A stretch of DNA of 64,000 bases from Streptomyces sp. NBC_01551 (GCF_026339935.1 NZ_JAPEPX010000001.1:5049501-5113500), one strand, 5' to 3'. Numbered from the stretch's first letter, positions 17,187-29,209 are shown. Notes: generated by a model not told the origin, from the letters alone. Translations and numbers: made by a program.

Positions 17187-19043
17187 GTGCCGAATTTCCC
17201 CGCAGCCCCCGACTCCACAGAGCCGCCCCTGCCGCCGTCGCCGCAACACCCCTGCACCCCGCCCGAACTCAACCCCGTGACCTGGGACTCCGCCGGCCGC
17301 GCGCTCCTCGCCAAGATGCTCGGCGAATTCGCGTACGAGGAGATCGTCAGCCCCGTCCCCGCCCCGGCCGCCGCCGGTGACGCCTGGACCCTGACCCTCG
17401 ACGACGGCAGCAGCCTCGGCTTCCGGGCCCGCCGCCGCTCGTACGGGAGCTGGCAGGTGGCCCCCGACACCATCACCCTCACCCCGGCGCCGCCCTCCAC
17501 CGCGCACCCGACCGCCTTCGGCGACCCGTACGCCTTCCTCGTCCGCGCCCGCACCCTCCTCGGCCTCGACGGCGCGACCCTCGGCCACCTCATCCGCGAG
17601 CTCAGCGCCACCCTCACCGCCGACGCCCGCATCGCCCACACCGCGCTCACGGCCGACGTCCTCGCCGACCTCGACTACGCCGACCTCGAAGGCCACCAGA
17701 CCGGGCACCCCTGGCTCGTCCTCAACAAGGGCCGCATCGGACTCTCCGCCGCCGACACCGCCGCCTGGGCTCCCGAGGCCCGCACCCGCCAGCGGCTGCC
17801 CTGGCTCGCCGCCCACACCTCACTCGCCGAGTACCGCGGCACGGCCGGCCTCGAAGACCCCGCACGCCTCTACTCCGCCGAACTCGACCCCGTCACCCGC
17901 GCCGCCTTCGACCAGGCCCTGCGCAGCCGAGGCCTCGACCCCCGCGGCTACCTCTACCTCCCCGTCCACCCCTGGCAGTGGGACGAGGTCGTGCTGCCCC
18001 TCTTCGCCCCGGCCCTCGCCTCCAGTGCGCTGGTCCCGCTGCCCGCCGATCCCGACGTACGCCTGCCCCAGCAGTCCATCCGTACCTTCCTCAACCTCAC
18101 CCGCCCCGACCGGCACAGCGTCAAGCTGCCACTCTCCGTCTTCAACACGATGGTCTGGCGCGGCCTGCCCTCCGACCTCGCCCTCGCCGCCCCCGCCGTC
18201 ACCGCCTGGATCCACTCCCTCCGCGACGCCGACCCCTTCCTGCGCGAGGAATGCGGGGTCGTCCTCCTCGGCGAGGTCGCCTCCGTCACCGTCCGCCACC
18301 CGGTCTACGAGCAGCTCCCCGAGGTCCCGTACCAGTACAAGGAGCTCCTCGGAGCGATCTGGCGCGAGCCCCTGGCCGGCCACCTCGCCCCCGGCGAGCG
18401 CGCCCGCACCCTCGCCTCGCTCCTCCACACCGACCCGCGCGGCCGCTCCTTCACCGCCGAACTCGTCGCCCGGTCCGGACTCACCCCCACCGTCTGGCTC
18501 CAACGGCTCTTCGCCGCCCTGCTGCCCCCGCTGCTCCGCTTCCTCTACCGCTACGGCACCGTCTTCTCCCCGCACGGCGAGAACGCGATCGTGATCTTCG
18601 ACGAGCAGGACGTCCCCGTCCGCCTCGCCGTCAAGGACTTCGTGGACGACGTCAACATCAGCCGCGAGCCGCTGCCCGAGCACGCCTCCATGCCCGACGA
18701 GGTCCGAGCCGCCCTGCTCACCGAGCCGCCCGCCTACCTCACCCAGTTCATCCACTCCGGGCTCTTCATCGGCGTCTTCCGCTACCTCGCCGCCCTCTGC
18801 GAAGACCGGCTCGGCGTCCCGGAGACCGAGTTCTGGTCCCTCGTACGGGCCGAGATCATCCGCCACCAGGCGCGCTTCCCGGAGCTGAAGGACCGCTACG
18901 AGCTCTTCGACCTGCTCACCGAGCGGCTCGACCGGCTCTGCCCGAACCGGAACCGGCTCCACAAGGACGGATACCGCGACCGCCCCGACCGCCCGCACGT
19001 CGTCACCCACGGCACCGTGGCCAACCCCCTGTACCGCCCGTGA
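17187..19043 (+). CDS. IucA/IucC family siderophore synthetase
   Basis: A 618-residue NIS synthetase, last gene of the operon. Family motifs include GHQTGHPWLVLNKGRIGLS (nucleotide-binding HP-N-KGR), LYLPVHPWQWDEVVLPLF, LPQQSIRTFLNLTRPDRHSVKLPLS with the ST-type triad, SPHGENAIVIFDEQDVP and VKDFVDDVNIS. It differs from the first synthetase in having no Pro-rich extension, and the motif DDVN with GENA suggests the type that completes a siderophore by a second condensation. The GTG at 17187 follows GAGGAG. It ends 52 bp before the helicase gene. Confidence 0.9.
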   Translation: MPNFPAAPDSTEPPLPPSPQHPCTPPELNPVTWDSAGRALLAKMLGEFAYEEIVSPVPAPAAAGDAWTLTLDDGSSLGFRARRRSYGSWQVAPDTITLTPAPPSTAHPTAFGDPYAFLVRARTLLGLDGATLGHLIRELSATLTADARIAHTALTADVLADLDYADLEGHQTGHPWLVLNKGRIGLSAADTAAWAPEARTRQRLPWLAAHTSLAEYRGTAGLEDPARLYSAELDPVTRAAFDQALRSRGLDPRGYLYLPVHPWQWDEVVLPLFAPALASSALVPLPADPDVRLPQQSIRTFLNLTRPDRHSVKLPLSVFNTMVWRGLPSDLALAAPAVTAWIHSLRDADPFLREECGVVLLGEVASVTVRHPVYEQLPEVPYQYKELLGAIWREPLAGHLAPGERARTLASLLHTDPRGRSFTAELVARSGLTPTVWLQRLFAALLPPLLRFLYRYGTVFSPHGENAIVIFDEQDVPVRLAVKDFVDDVNISREPLPEHASMPDEVRAALLTEPPAYLTQFIHSGLFIGVFRYLAALCEDRLGVPETEFWSLVRAEIIRHQARFPELKDRYELFDLLTERLDRLCPNRNRLHKDGYRDRPDRPHVVTHGTVANPLYRP

Positions 19044-19095
19044 TCGCTCTCCGATGCGGTCGCTGTCAGTGCGGCCCCGTAGGGTTGGCGGTGCT

Positions 19096-21066
19096 ATGAC
19101 GAAGCCCTCCCTCCCCGACCTGCTGCACGCCGCCGTCTCCGCCGTCGGCGGCACGGAGCGGCCCGGCCAGGTAGCCATGGCCGAAGCCGTCGGCGAAGCG
19201 ATCGACGACAACTCCCACCGGCTGATCCAGGCCGGCACCGGCACCGGAAAGTCCCTCGGCTACCTGGTGCCGGCCCTCGCGCACGGCGAACGCGTGGTCG
19301 TGGCGACCGCGACGCTGGCCCTGCAGCGGCAGCTCGTCGAGCGCGACCTGCCGCGCACGGTGGAGGCGCTGCACCCGCAGCTGCGCCGCCGCCCGCAGTT
19401 CGCCATGCTCAAGGGCCGCTCCAACTACCTGTGCCTGCACCGGCTGCACGAGGGAGCCCCGCAGGACGAGGAGGAGGGCCTCTTCGACCAGTTCGAGGCG
19501 GCCACCCCCACCAGCAAGCTCGGCAAGGACCTGCTGCGCCTGCGCGACTGGGCGGACGAGACCGAGACCGGTGACCGGGACGACCTGACCCCGGGCGTCT
19601 CCGACAAGGCCTGGAGTCAGATCTCGGTCTCCTCCCGGGAGTGCCTGGGCGCCACGAAGTGCGCGTACGGAGCCGAGTGCTTCGCGGAGGCGGCCCGCGA
19701 GCGGGCCAAGCTCGCCGACGTCGTCGTCACCAACCACGCCCTCCTCGCCATCGACGCCATCGAGGGCGCCCCCGTGCTCCCGCAGCACGAGGTGCTGATC
19801 GTGGACGAGGCGCACGAGCTGGTCTCCCGGGTGACCGGCGTCGCCACCGGCGAGCTCACCCCCGGCCAGGTCAACCGCGCCGTGAAGCGGGCGGCCAAGC
19901 TGGTCGACGAGAAGACCGCGGACTCCCTGCAGACCGCCTCCGAGTCCTTCGAGCGGGTCATGGAGCTGGCGCTCCCGGGCCGGCTGGAGGAGGTCCCGGA
20001 GGACCTCGGCTACGCGCTGATGGCCCTGCGGGATGCCGCGCGCAACGTGATCTCGGCGATCGGGTCAACCCGCGACAAGTCCGTCCACGACGAGGACGCA
20101 GTCCGCAAGCAGGCCCTCGCCGCGGTGGAGAGCATCCACTCCGTGGCCGAGCGGATCACCAACGGCTCCGAGTACGACGTCGTCTGGTACGAGCGCCACG
20201 ACCGCTTCGGCGCCACCCTCCGGGTCGCCCCGCTCTCGGTGTCCGGGCTGCTCCGGGAGAAGCTGTTCGAGGACCGCTCGGTGGTCCTCACCTCCGCCAC
20301 CCTCAAGCTCGGCGGTGACTTCAACGGGGTCGCGGCCTCGCTGGGCCTGTCCCCGGAAGGGGTCGAGGGGGACGACGCACCCGTCTGGAAGGGCTTGGAC
20401 GTCGGCTCCCCGTTCGACTACCCGAAGCAGGGGATCCTGTACGTCGCCAAGCACCTGGCCACGCCGGGCCGCGAGGGCACCCGCGGCGACATGATGGACG
20501 AGCTCGCCGAGCTGATCGAGGCGGCCGGCGGCCGCACCCTCGGGCTGTTCTCCTCGATGCGCGGCGCCAAGGCGGCGGCCGAGGAGCTGCGCGGCCGGCT
20601 CGACAACCCGATCCTGCTCCAAGGCGAGGAGACGCTGGGCGAGCTGATCAAGGCCTTCGCCTCGGATCCGAAGACCTGTCTGTTCGGCACGCTCTCGCTC
20701 TGGCAGGGCGTGGACGTGCCCGGCCCCAGCTGCCAGCTCGTCGTCATGGACCGGATCCCGTTCCCGCGCCCCGACGACCCGCTGATGAGCGCCCGGCAGA
20801 AGTCGGTCGAGGAGCACGGAGGCAACGGCTTCATGGCCGTCGCGGCGACCCACGCGGCGCTGCTGATGGCGCAGGGCGCGGGCCGGCTGGTACGGGCCTC
20901 CGGTGACCGGGGCGTCGTCGCGGTCCTGGACCCCCGGCTGGCCACGGCCCGGTACGGGAGCTTCCTGCGGGCCACGCTGCCGGACTTCTGGTACACCACG
21001 GACCGCAACCAGGCCCGCCGCTCGCTGGCCGCCATCGACGCCGCCGCGCAGGCGGAGGGCAAGTAG
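19096..21066 (+). CDS. DinG/XPD-like ATP-dependent DNA helicase
   Basis: A 656-residue superfamily 2 helicase. Walker A GTGTGKS is at 47-53 (QAGTGTGKSLGYLVPA), the DEAH box at about 237 (DEAHELVSR). Cysteines in NYLCLHR and ECLGATKCAYGAECF can form the [4Fe-4S] cluster of XPD/DinG helicases. Motifs V/VI are seen in FGTLSLWQGVDVPG and QGAGRLVR. The likely role is 5'-3' unwinding in repair, fitting its position next to lexA, though no SOS box is seen in front of it. TAGGGT ends 10 nt before the ATG with no ribosome-binding site, suggesting a leaderless mRNA. Confidence 0.9.
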   Translation: MTKPSLPDLLHAAVSAVGGTERPGQVAMAEAVGEAIDDNSHRLIQAGTGTGKSLGYLVPALAHGERVVVATATLALQRQLVERDLPRTVEALHPQLRRRPQFAMLKGRSNYLCLHRLHEGAPQDEEEGLFDQFEAATPTSKLGKDLLRLRDWADETETGDRDDLTPGVSDKAWSQISVSSRECLGATKCAYGAECFAEAARERAKLADVVVTNHALLAIDAIEGAPVLPQHEVLIVDEAHELVSRVTGVATGELTPGQVNRAVKRAAKLVDEKTADSLQTASESFERVMELALPGRLEEVPEDLGYALMALRDAARNVISAIGSTRDKSVHDEDAVRKQALAAVESIHSVAERITNGSEYDVVWYERHDRFGATLRVAPLSVSGLLREKLFEDRSVVLTSATLKLGGDFNGVAASLGLSPEGVEGDDAPVWKGLDVGSPFDYPKQGILYVAKHLATPGREGTRGDMMDELAELIEAAGGRTLGLFSSMRGAKAAAEELRGRLDNPILLQGEETLGELIKAFASDPKTCLFGTLSLWQGVDVPGPSCQLVVMDRIPFPRPDDPLMSARQKSVEEHGGNGFMAVAATHAALLMAQGAGRLVRASGDRGVVAVLDPRLATARYGSFLRATLPDFWYTTDRNQARRSLAAIDAAAQAEGK

Positions 21067-21132
21067 GGGGCGAGTGGCTCAGCCGTCTGTCCGGGGCATC
21101 TGTCCGGGGCAGGGGCGGGCGGAGGTACAAGA

Positions 21133-21167
21133 CAGCTCCGGGACCGGCGCAGTAGGTCCCGGAGCTG
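21133..21167. terminator. hairpin between helicase gene and lexA
   Basis: CAGCTCCGGGACC (21133-21145) and GGTCCCGGAGCTG (21155-21167) pair over 13 bp with a 9-nt loop. It separates two convergent genes and can serve both. Confidence 0.88.
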
Positions 21168-21182
21168 GATGGGGGCGCGGGC

Positions 21183-21974
21183 TCAGACCCGGCGCAGTAC
21201 CGCGACGACCTTGCCGAGGATGGTCGCCTCGTCGCCGGGGATCGGCTGGTACGCGGCGTTGTGCGGGAGAAGCCAGACGTGGCCGTCCTCGCGCTTGAAT
21301 CGCTTGACCGTTGCCTCGCCGTCCAGCATCGCGGCGACGATGTCGCCGTTCTCGGCGACGGGCTGGCGACGGACCGTGACCCAGTCGCCGTCACAGATGG
21401 CGGCCTCGATCATCGAGTCGCCGACGACCTTGAGGACGAAGAGCTCGCCGTCACCGACCAGCTGGCGGGGGAGCGGGAACACGTCCTCCACCGACTCCTC
21501 GGCGAGGATCGGTCCGCCGGCCGCGATCCGGCCGACCAGGGGAACGTACGAGGCGGCGGGCTTGCCGGTGGTGTCCGTGGGCTGCGAGCTCGGCTGGTCG
21601 GAGCCGCGCACCTCGTAGGCGCGGGGGCGGTGCGGGTCGCGACGCAGGAAGCCCTTGCGCTCCAGGGCCATCAGCTGGTGCGCGACCGAGGACGTGCTCG
21701 ACAGGCCGACCGCCTGACCGATCTCCCGCATCGACGGCGGGTAGCCCCGTCGCTGCACCGAGTCACGGATGACCTCGATGACCCTCCGCTGCCGGTCCGT
21801 GAGCCCCGAGCTGTCGGCGCGGATGCCTGGAGGGCGACCTGGCAGCGAGCGTGCGGGGCGTACGGGCTCCGCCTCCGGGTTCAGGCTTGCGTCATTCATG
21901 GCATGCACCGGCTCGAGTCGGCTCTGGGAGCGGTTCTGGGCAGTGATGGTGGCACTGTCTGCGGTGGTGGTCAC
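21183..21974 (-). CDS. lexA: SOS repressor LexA
   Basis: LexA represses SOS genes and self-cleaves when RecA is activated. Of 263 residues, the winged helix ([30 protein letters not shown]..., [20 protein letters not shown]) is followed by the cleavage site in GRIAAGGP and the Ser/Lys dyad: S187 in VGDSMIEA and K224 in EATVKRF. The GTG at 21974 has GAGAGGGG upstream and gives an N-terminal extension; an internal ATG in [10 protein letters not shown] would give about 238 residues, close to other Streptomyces LexA. An SOS box lies 63-78 bp upstream, so it is autoregulated. Confidence 0.95.
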   Translation of the reverse strand: MTTTADSATITAQNRSQSRLEPVHAMNDASLNPEAEPVRPARSLPGRPPGIRADSSGLTDRQRRVIEVIRDSVQRRGYPPSMREIGQAVGLSSTSSVAHQLMALERKGFLRRDPHRPRAYEVRGSDQPSSQPTDTTGKPAASYVPLVGRIAAGGPILAEESVEDVFPLPRQLVGDGELFVLKVVGDSMIEAAICDGDWVTVRRQPVAENGDIVAAMLDGEATVKRFKREDGHVWLLPHNAAYQPIPGDEATILGKVVAVLRRV

Positions 21975-22036
21975 GTCGGCCCCTCTCGAAATGTTCTCCC
22001 TAGCTGGACAACGGTAGTTGCTTTCGAAAGGTTGCG

Positions 22037-22052
22037 CCAAACACACGTTCGA
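22037..22052 (-). promoter_or_regulatory. SOS (LexA) box of lexA
   Basis: Read on the minus strand it is TCGAACGTGTGTTTGG, matching the actinobacterial/Gram-positive SOS box TCGAAC-N4-GTTCGA at 9 of 12 defined positions. It lies upstream of the lexA start, as expected for autorepression. The rest of the 468-bp lexA-nrdR gap holds the two NrdR boxes. Confidence 0.8.
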
Positions 22053-22262
22053 GTGAAAAATCGCGGATCGCCCATCGTGGATATGGCGAGAGGTGTAAGG
22101 GCGATCGGTCCGCCGAACGCGGGTTCGGCCCGGGCTCCGCTGCTTACGGTACCCTTCCGGGTCGGGTCGCCACCGTGCGGGCCAGTGCCCAGTGTGGCAC
22201 CGGAAGGCCGCGGATCCGGCCATCGGGCGCCGCGACACGCGGTGTGCCAGAAATCCACCACA

Positions 22263-22278
22263 ACCCAAGATCTAGTGG
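22263..22278 (+). promoter_or_regulatory. NrdR box 1
   Basis: ACCCAAGATCTAGTGG fits the NrdR consensus ACACWATATATWGTGT-like pattern at 12 of 16 positions. Its centre is 31 bp from the second box, the three-helical-turn spacing known for NrdR operators. Confidence 0.75.
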
Positions 22279-22293
22279 TTGGATGAGCGCTGC

Positions 22294-22309
22294 CACCCAG
22301 AAGTTGTGG
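22294..22309 (+). promoter_or_regulatory. NrdR box 2
   Basis: CACCCAGAAGTTGTGG is a weaker match (about 8 of 16), but the GTG half and the 31-bp centre-to-centre distance from box 1 support it. Together they predict that nrdR-nrdJ is autorepressed by NrdR. Confidence 0.62.
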
Positions 22310-22442
22310 TCCTCGGTCGATCGGGGGCTACGACATCGCATATGCTTGTGGCTGCTTCACGAGTCCCCGGCAGAGCCTCGCTCCGCCGTTCAGGGACTCC
22401 GTGGGGTGATTCAGTCGTGCCAAGAGGGAGGGTGAGGGAACC

Positions 22443-22955
22443 ATGCACTGCCCCTTCTGCAGGCACCCCGACAGCCGCGTCGTCGACAGCCGCACCACGG
22501 ACGACGGCACGTCGATTCGTCGGCGCCGTCAGTGCCCCGACTGCTCCCGTCGTTTCACGACGGTGGAGACGGCCTCGCTGATGGTGATCAAGCGCAGTGG
22601 GGTCACCGAACCCTTCAGCCGTACCAAGGTCATCTCTGGCGTCCGCAAGGCGTGCCAGGGGCGGCCGGTCACCGAGGACGCCCTCGCCAAACTCGGCCAG
22701 CGGGTCGAGGAAGCGGTGCGCGCCACCGGGAGTGCCGAGCTGACCACCCACGACGTGGGTCTGGCCATACTCGGCCCGTTGCAGGAGCTCGACCTCGTCG
22801 CGTACCTGCGCTTCGCATCCGTGTACAAAGCGTTCGACACCCTTGAAGACTTCGAGACCGCCATCGCGGAACTCCGCGTGCCGCGGGCTCACCCCGAAGA
22901 GTGCGAGCAGGGGGGGACCGGTCAGGTCCCCGTGCCCGCCTCCGCCGCCGACTGA
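22443..22955 (+). CDS. nrdR: transcriptional repressor NrdR
   Basis: A 170-residue ATP/dATP-sensing repressor of ribonucleotide reductase genes. The zinc ribbon cysteines are C3, C6, C31 and C34 (MHCPFC, QCPDC), with the DNA-contacting RRRRQ stretch between. The ATP-cone follows ([25 protein letters not shown] ... [18 protein letters not shown]). A C-terminal tail of about 20 residues is variable. The ATG has GGGAGGGTGAGGG upstream. It is the first gene of an operon with nrdJ, 128 bp apart, preceded by two NrdR boxes. Confidence 0.96.
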   Translation: MHCPFCRHPDSRVVDSRTTDDGTSIRRRRQCPDCSRRFTTVETASLMVIKRSGVTEPFSRTKVISGVRKACQGRPVTEDALAKLGQRVEEAVRATGSAELTTHDVGLAILGPLQELDLVAYLRFASVYKAFDTLEDFETAIAELRVPRAHPEECEQGGTGQVPVPASAAD

Positions 22956-23083
22956 CCGGACGGCCGCAGCGCAGCGCGGCCCGTCTGCTCCGCCAGGCGA
23001 AGAGACGTAGATACAGACACAGCACCGTGCCGCGGAATAACGCTGGCACTTTAGGGCGTTTTTGCCCGCATATGGGAGGCGGC

Positions 23084-25968
<2,885 letters not shown>

Positions 25969-25972
<4 letters not shown>

Positions 25973-26024
25973 GGCACTGAGCCACCGAGGCGCTGGGCCA
26001 CTGAGGCACTGAGCGACTGACGAA
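25969..26024 (+). repeat. seven degenerate 8-bp tandem repeats at the end of nrdJ
   Basis: The unit CTGAGGCA/CTGAGCCA recurs at 25969, 25977, 25985, 25993, 26001, 26009 and 26017. The first copy includes the nrdJ stop codon (25970-25972). It runs directly into the terminator stem. Confidence 0.8.
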
Positions 26025-26057
26025 GCGGGGACCGGCGATGCGCCGGTCCCCGCTTCG
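26021..26057 (+). terminator. nrdJ terminator hairpin
   Basis: CGAAGCGGGGACCGGCG and CGCCGGTCCCCGCTTCG form a perfect 17-bp stem with an ATG loop, 49 bp after the nrdJ stop. Confidence 0.92.
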
Positions 26058-26155
26058 GCGTTCGCTCGGGCCTCGGCGGGACCGCACAAGGCCTTGTGCC
26101 TGCGGGTGCGGCTCCGGCACGCTCGCCCGGGACGCGAACGGCACGGGTGGGGGAC

Positions 26156-26839
26156 ATGACGGACGAAAGCGGCGGATCCAAGAAGGACATCAACGCGGGG
26201 GCCCAGGCGGTCGCGGCGGTGGTGGTGGTCGGGGGCCTGATCGGGGGCGGGTGGGGACTGGGCGAAGTCTCCGAACGGAGCATGGGCGAGGACAAGCCGG
26301 CCGTCTGCTCCGTCACGAACGACGAGCTGCCGGAGCGGTACGCCTCCGGAGCGGCGCTGTGCGCGGCGCTGAACCGTCCCGATCTGCCGGCGCTCCTCGG
26401 GACACCGGAGGATCAGGCGTGGAACGCCAGGGGCAGCGGTAGGTGGATCACCCTGCTCGGCACCGATATCGCCACACCCGAGGCCGAGATCCAGCTGAAG
26501 ACCTACACCGTGAACCTCTCCGCGTCCTACGACGATCCCGAGTTCGACCGCACGGTCACCGGCCTGGGCCCGACCGCGCAGCGGCAGACGGTGCTGGGGC
26601 ATCCGGCGGTCCTGTACTCGGACCGGACCATCGCGATCACCTTCGACCTCAAGGGCGGCAAGGGCAGCTCCGGCCCCGGCGGCATCGCCCGCCACGTGCT
26701 GGTCGCCGCCGACACGAAGGACGGCGGCACCTCCTTCGACCTCACCATCTGGCGCGAGGACGGCAGGGCGCCCGACGACGCGGCGTTGCTCCGCATCGCC
26801 GAGCACGTGCTGCCGAACCTGCCGGGGTGGAGCGGCTAG
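26156..26839 (+). CDS. membrane-anchored DUF6215-like protein
   Basis: A 227-residue protein starting MTDESGGSKKDINAGAQAVA. One N-terminal membrane span (AVAAVVVVGGLIGGGWGLGE, about residues 19-38) anchors an extracytoplasmic domain of about 180 residues with two cysteines (AVCSV, ALCAAL) that may form a disulfide. The domain (LLGTPEDQAWNA ... EIQLKTYTVNLSASYDD ... RTIAITFDLKGGKG) resembles the Streptomyces family I know as DUF6215; that label is from memory and moderately certain. No enzymatic motif is visible. It is isolated by the nrdJ terminator upstream and probably monocistronic. Confidence 0.65.
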   Translation: MTDESGGSKKDINAGAQAVAAVVVVGGLIGGGWGLGEVSERSMGEDKPAVCSVTNDELPERYASGAALCAALNRPDLPALLGTPEDQAWNARGSGRWITLLGTDIATPEAEIQLKTYTVNLSASYDDPEFDRTVTGLGPTAQRQTVLGHPAVLYSDRTIAITFDLKGGKGSSGPGGIARHVLVAADTKDGGTSFDLTIWREDGRAPDDAALLRIAEHVLPNLPGWSG

Positions 26840-26979
26840 GCCGGTGCGGGATTCGGCGTGCCGGGCGGGTGGTCGTCTCCTCCGGGCGGAAAGCGGGTTG
26901 GTGCGCAGGGCTGTCTTGGTGATCATTGCTCGCAGGGACGATCGGGCGCTCGTGGAGCGCGGGTGGGAGCGGGGGAGTC

Positions 26980-27819
26980 ATGTGGAGCGGTGACGAGCTG
27001 GACCTGGCGGCCTATCTGGCGCGGATCGGGTACGAAGGGCCGGTCGGGGACGACGGGGAACTCAAGGCGGACCTCCCGACGTTGTACGCAGTGCACCGGG
27101 CGCACACCGCCGCCATCACCTTCGAGAGCCTGGACGTTCTGCTCGGCCGCCCCGTCGAGCTGGAGGTCAAGGCGCTTCAGGACAAGCTCGTGCACGGCCG
27201 TCGCGGCGGCTACTGCTACGAGCAGAACTCGCTGCTGGCCGCTGCCCTGGAGCGAATCGGCTTCGAGGTCTCCGGGCGCGGTGCCCGCAACCGCACCCGC
27301 GGGGACTCCCTGCTCGCGGTGACGCACGCCGTCCTCGTCGTCACCGTCGACGGGGAACCCTGGCTGTGCGATGCAGGGTTCGGTGCCATGGGACCGTGCG
27401 AGCCCGTGCCGCTGGCGCGCCCTGGCGTCGAGGTGCGCCAGGGGGAGTGGACGTACACGATCCGCGAGGAGGACGGCGGTGTCCACGCGCTGTGCCTGCT
27501 GCGCGAGGGAACCTGGCGGGACCTGTACGCGTTCTCCCCACAGCACTACAACCCCGTCGACTACGTGGTCCTGAACCACTACAGCTCCTCGCACCCCCGC
27601 TCCGCCTTCGTCGGGCAGGTGATCGTCCAGCGTCCGGGCGACGCCGTCCGGCTGGCACTCGTAGGGCGAGAGCTCACCCGTGTGTATCCCGACGGGCGGG
27701 TCGAGAGGCGGCCGGTGGCCCCGGATGAGCTGCCGTCGCTGCTCGCCCGGGAGTTCGGCCTTCGGCTGTCCGAGCGGGATGCGGGCGAACTGGTACGGCT
27801 CAACCGCGCCGAGGACTGA
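26980..27819 (+). CDS. arylamine N-acetyltransferase
   Basis: A 279-residue NAT enzyme that transfers acetyl or other acyl groups from CoA to arylamines, hydrazines or arylhydroxylamines. The cysteine-protease-like triad is C79 (RRGGYCYEQN), H116 (VTHAVL) and D131 (WLCDAGFG), at the expected spacing. ITFESLDVLLGRP and HYNPVDYVVLNHYSSSHP are also family motifs. The ATG at 26980 follows GGGGGAG. In actinomycetes NATs act in xenobiotic detoxification or in closing ansamycin rings; there is no polyketide cluster here, so detoxification is more likely. Confidence 0.92.
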   Translation: MWSGDELDLAAYLARIGYEGPVGDDGELKADLPTLYAVHRAHTAAITFESLDVLLGRPVELEVKALQDKLVHGRRGGYCYEQNSLLAAALERIGFEVSGRGARNRTRGDSLLAVTHAVLVVTVDGEPWLCDAGFGAMGPCEPVPLARPGVEVRQGEWTYTIREEDGGVHALCLLREGTWRDLYAFSPQHYNPVDYVVLNHYSSSHPRSAFVGQVIVQRPGDAVRLALVGRELTRVYPDGRVERRPVAPDELPSLLAREFGLRLSERDAGELVRLNRAED

Positions 27820-27851
27820 CCGGGGCCGCGTCGGGCCCGTACGATGGCGCG

Positions 27852-28457
27852 GTGCTGGTCAAGTGGATTCGCTGCACGGTGACGGACCGACGCGGGTTCG
27901 AGCGCGGGCAGCGCAAATGGGCGGGGTTGCCTGGCGAGCCGGGATTCCGGGGACAGGGCGGCGGCTGGAGCCGAGGGCGACAGGGGGTGGCGCATGTATT
28001 CGCGTTCTGGGAGAGCCGTTCCTTCTACGACTCGTTCATGGCTCGCTCGCACGACCGCCTGGCCGCGTCCCAGAACGGCACCTACACCGATCTGCGGGTC
28101 ACGCTCTTCGACCACCGCTTCGATGTGAAGACGGGCTTCGAGCCGCGCTTCACCGACGCCGACGTGGTCCGCGTCGCGCACACCCGGGTACGGGAGGGGC
28201 GCCTGGACCACTTCGCCCACATGCAGGAAAAGGTGTGGAACCCGGCGATGGCGGGATCGCCCGGAATGATCCGCGGCCTCTTCGGGGAGGCCCCGGGCCG
28301 GGAGTTCCTCGTCCTGTCGATGTGGCGCGCGGCGGCGGAGCACGGCAAGTACCGGCCGGAGCGGGTCGAGCGGCTCTCGCTGCGCGCCCAGACCGAGGCC
28401 GACGTGGAGGCCCTCACGGGCGACGTCGTCGACCTCGAACCCGCCTGGACGGTATGA
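27852..28457 (+). CDS. DUF4937-like (YdbC-type) conserved protein
   Basis: A 201-residue soluble protein beginning MLVKWIRCTVTDRRGFERGQ. Two dimeric alpha/beta-barrel-like halves are suggested by paired segments (FAFWESRSFYDSFMARSHDRLA and FLVLSMWRAAAEHGKYRPE). It resembles the family annotated DUF4937, whose function is unknown. TACGAT ends 6 nt before the GTG start, so the mRNA is probably leaderless. It follows the NAT gene by 32 bp in the same direction but has its own apparent -10. Confidence 0.7.
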   Translation: MLVKWIRCTVTDRRGFERGQRKWAGLPGEPGFRGQGGGWSRGRQGVAHVFAFWESRSFYDSFMARSHDRLAASQNGTYTDLRVTLFDHRFDVKTGFEPRFTDADVVRVAHTRVREGRLDHFAHMQEKVWNPAMAGSPGMIRGLFGEAPGREFLVLSMWRAAAEHGKYRPERVERLSLRAQTEADVEALTGDVVDLEPAWTV

Positions 28458-28538
28458 CCGTACGACGGTACGCACCGGGCCGCCCCGACCGGCGTGCCCC
28501 GGGTGTTCGCCCTGCCGGCGGCCGCATAGGGTCGTGGA

Positions 28539-29198
28539 ATGGCACGACCACGGCGCATCGTCCTTGTCCGGCACGGGGAATCGGAGGGCAACGTCGATGA
28601 CACCGTCTACGAACGGGAACCCGATCACGCCCTGCGGCTCACCAGGACCGGGCGCGAGCAGGCCGCGGAGACCGGCGTACGGCTGCGCGAGCTGTTCGGC
28701 GACGAGAGCATCAGCGCGTACGTCTCCCCGTACCGCCGGACCCTGCAGACCTTCCGGGAACTGCGCCTGGACCCGGCGCGGGTCCGGATGCGCGAGGAGC
28801 CGCGGCTGCGTGAGCAGGACTGGGGCAACTGGCAGGACCGCGACGACGTGCGGCTTCAAAAGGCGTACCGCGACGCGTACGGCCACTTCTTCTACCGGTT
28901 CGCGCAGGGGGAGTCGGGGGCGGACGTGTACGACCGGGTCGGGTCGTTCCTGGAGAGCCTCTACCGCAGTTTCGAGGCCCCGGACCATCCACAGAACGTG
29001 CTGATGGTGACGCACGGGCTGACGATGCGGCTGTTCTGCATGCGGTGGTTCCACTGGTCGGTGGCCGAGTTCGAGGCCCTCTCCAATCCGGGGAACGGCG
29101 AATACCGGGTGCTCCAGCTGGGTCCGGACGGCCGGTACCGGATGGACCGCCCGTTTGAGCGCTGGACCACACCCGAGCCTTATGACCTGGACGGCTAG
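28539..29198 (+). CDS. histidine phosphatase family protein
   Basis: A 219-residue phosphoglycerate-mutase-like phosphatase. The phosphohistidine is H12 in VLVRHGESEGN; the second catalytic Arg/His are in SPYRRTLQTF and VTHGLTMRLF, with the acid Glu in REEPRLREQDWGNWQ. Length and motifs match bacterial broad-specificity phosphatases; the substrate cannot be read from sequence. TAGGGT lies 6 nt before the ATG, suggesting a leaderless mRNA. Its stop codon overlaps the -10 hexamer of the next gene. Confidence 0.88.
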   Translation: MARPRRIVLVRHGESEGNVDDTVYEREPDHALRLTRTGREQAAETGVRLRELFGDESISAYVSPYRRTLQTFRELRLDPARVRMREEPRLREQDWGNWQDRDDVRLQKAYRDAYGHFFYRFAQGESGADVYDRVGSFLESLYRSFEAPDHPQNVLMVTHGLTMRLFCMRWFHWSVAEFEALSNPGNGEYRVLQLGPDGRYRMDRPFERWTTPEPYDLDG

Positions 29199-29209
29199 AG
29201 TGACGCGGG

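Noticed and set aside
22901-23083. Long in-frame N-terminal extension of NrdJ from 22901
   Set aside because: It overlaps nrdR, is Arg-rich, and a strong GGGAGGCGG site precedes the ATG at 23084.
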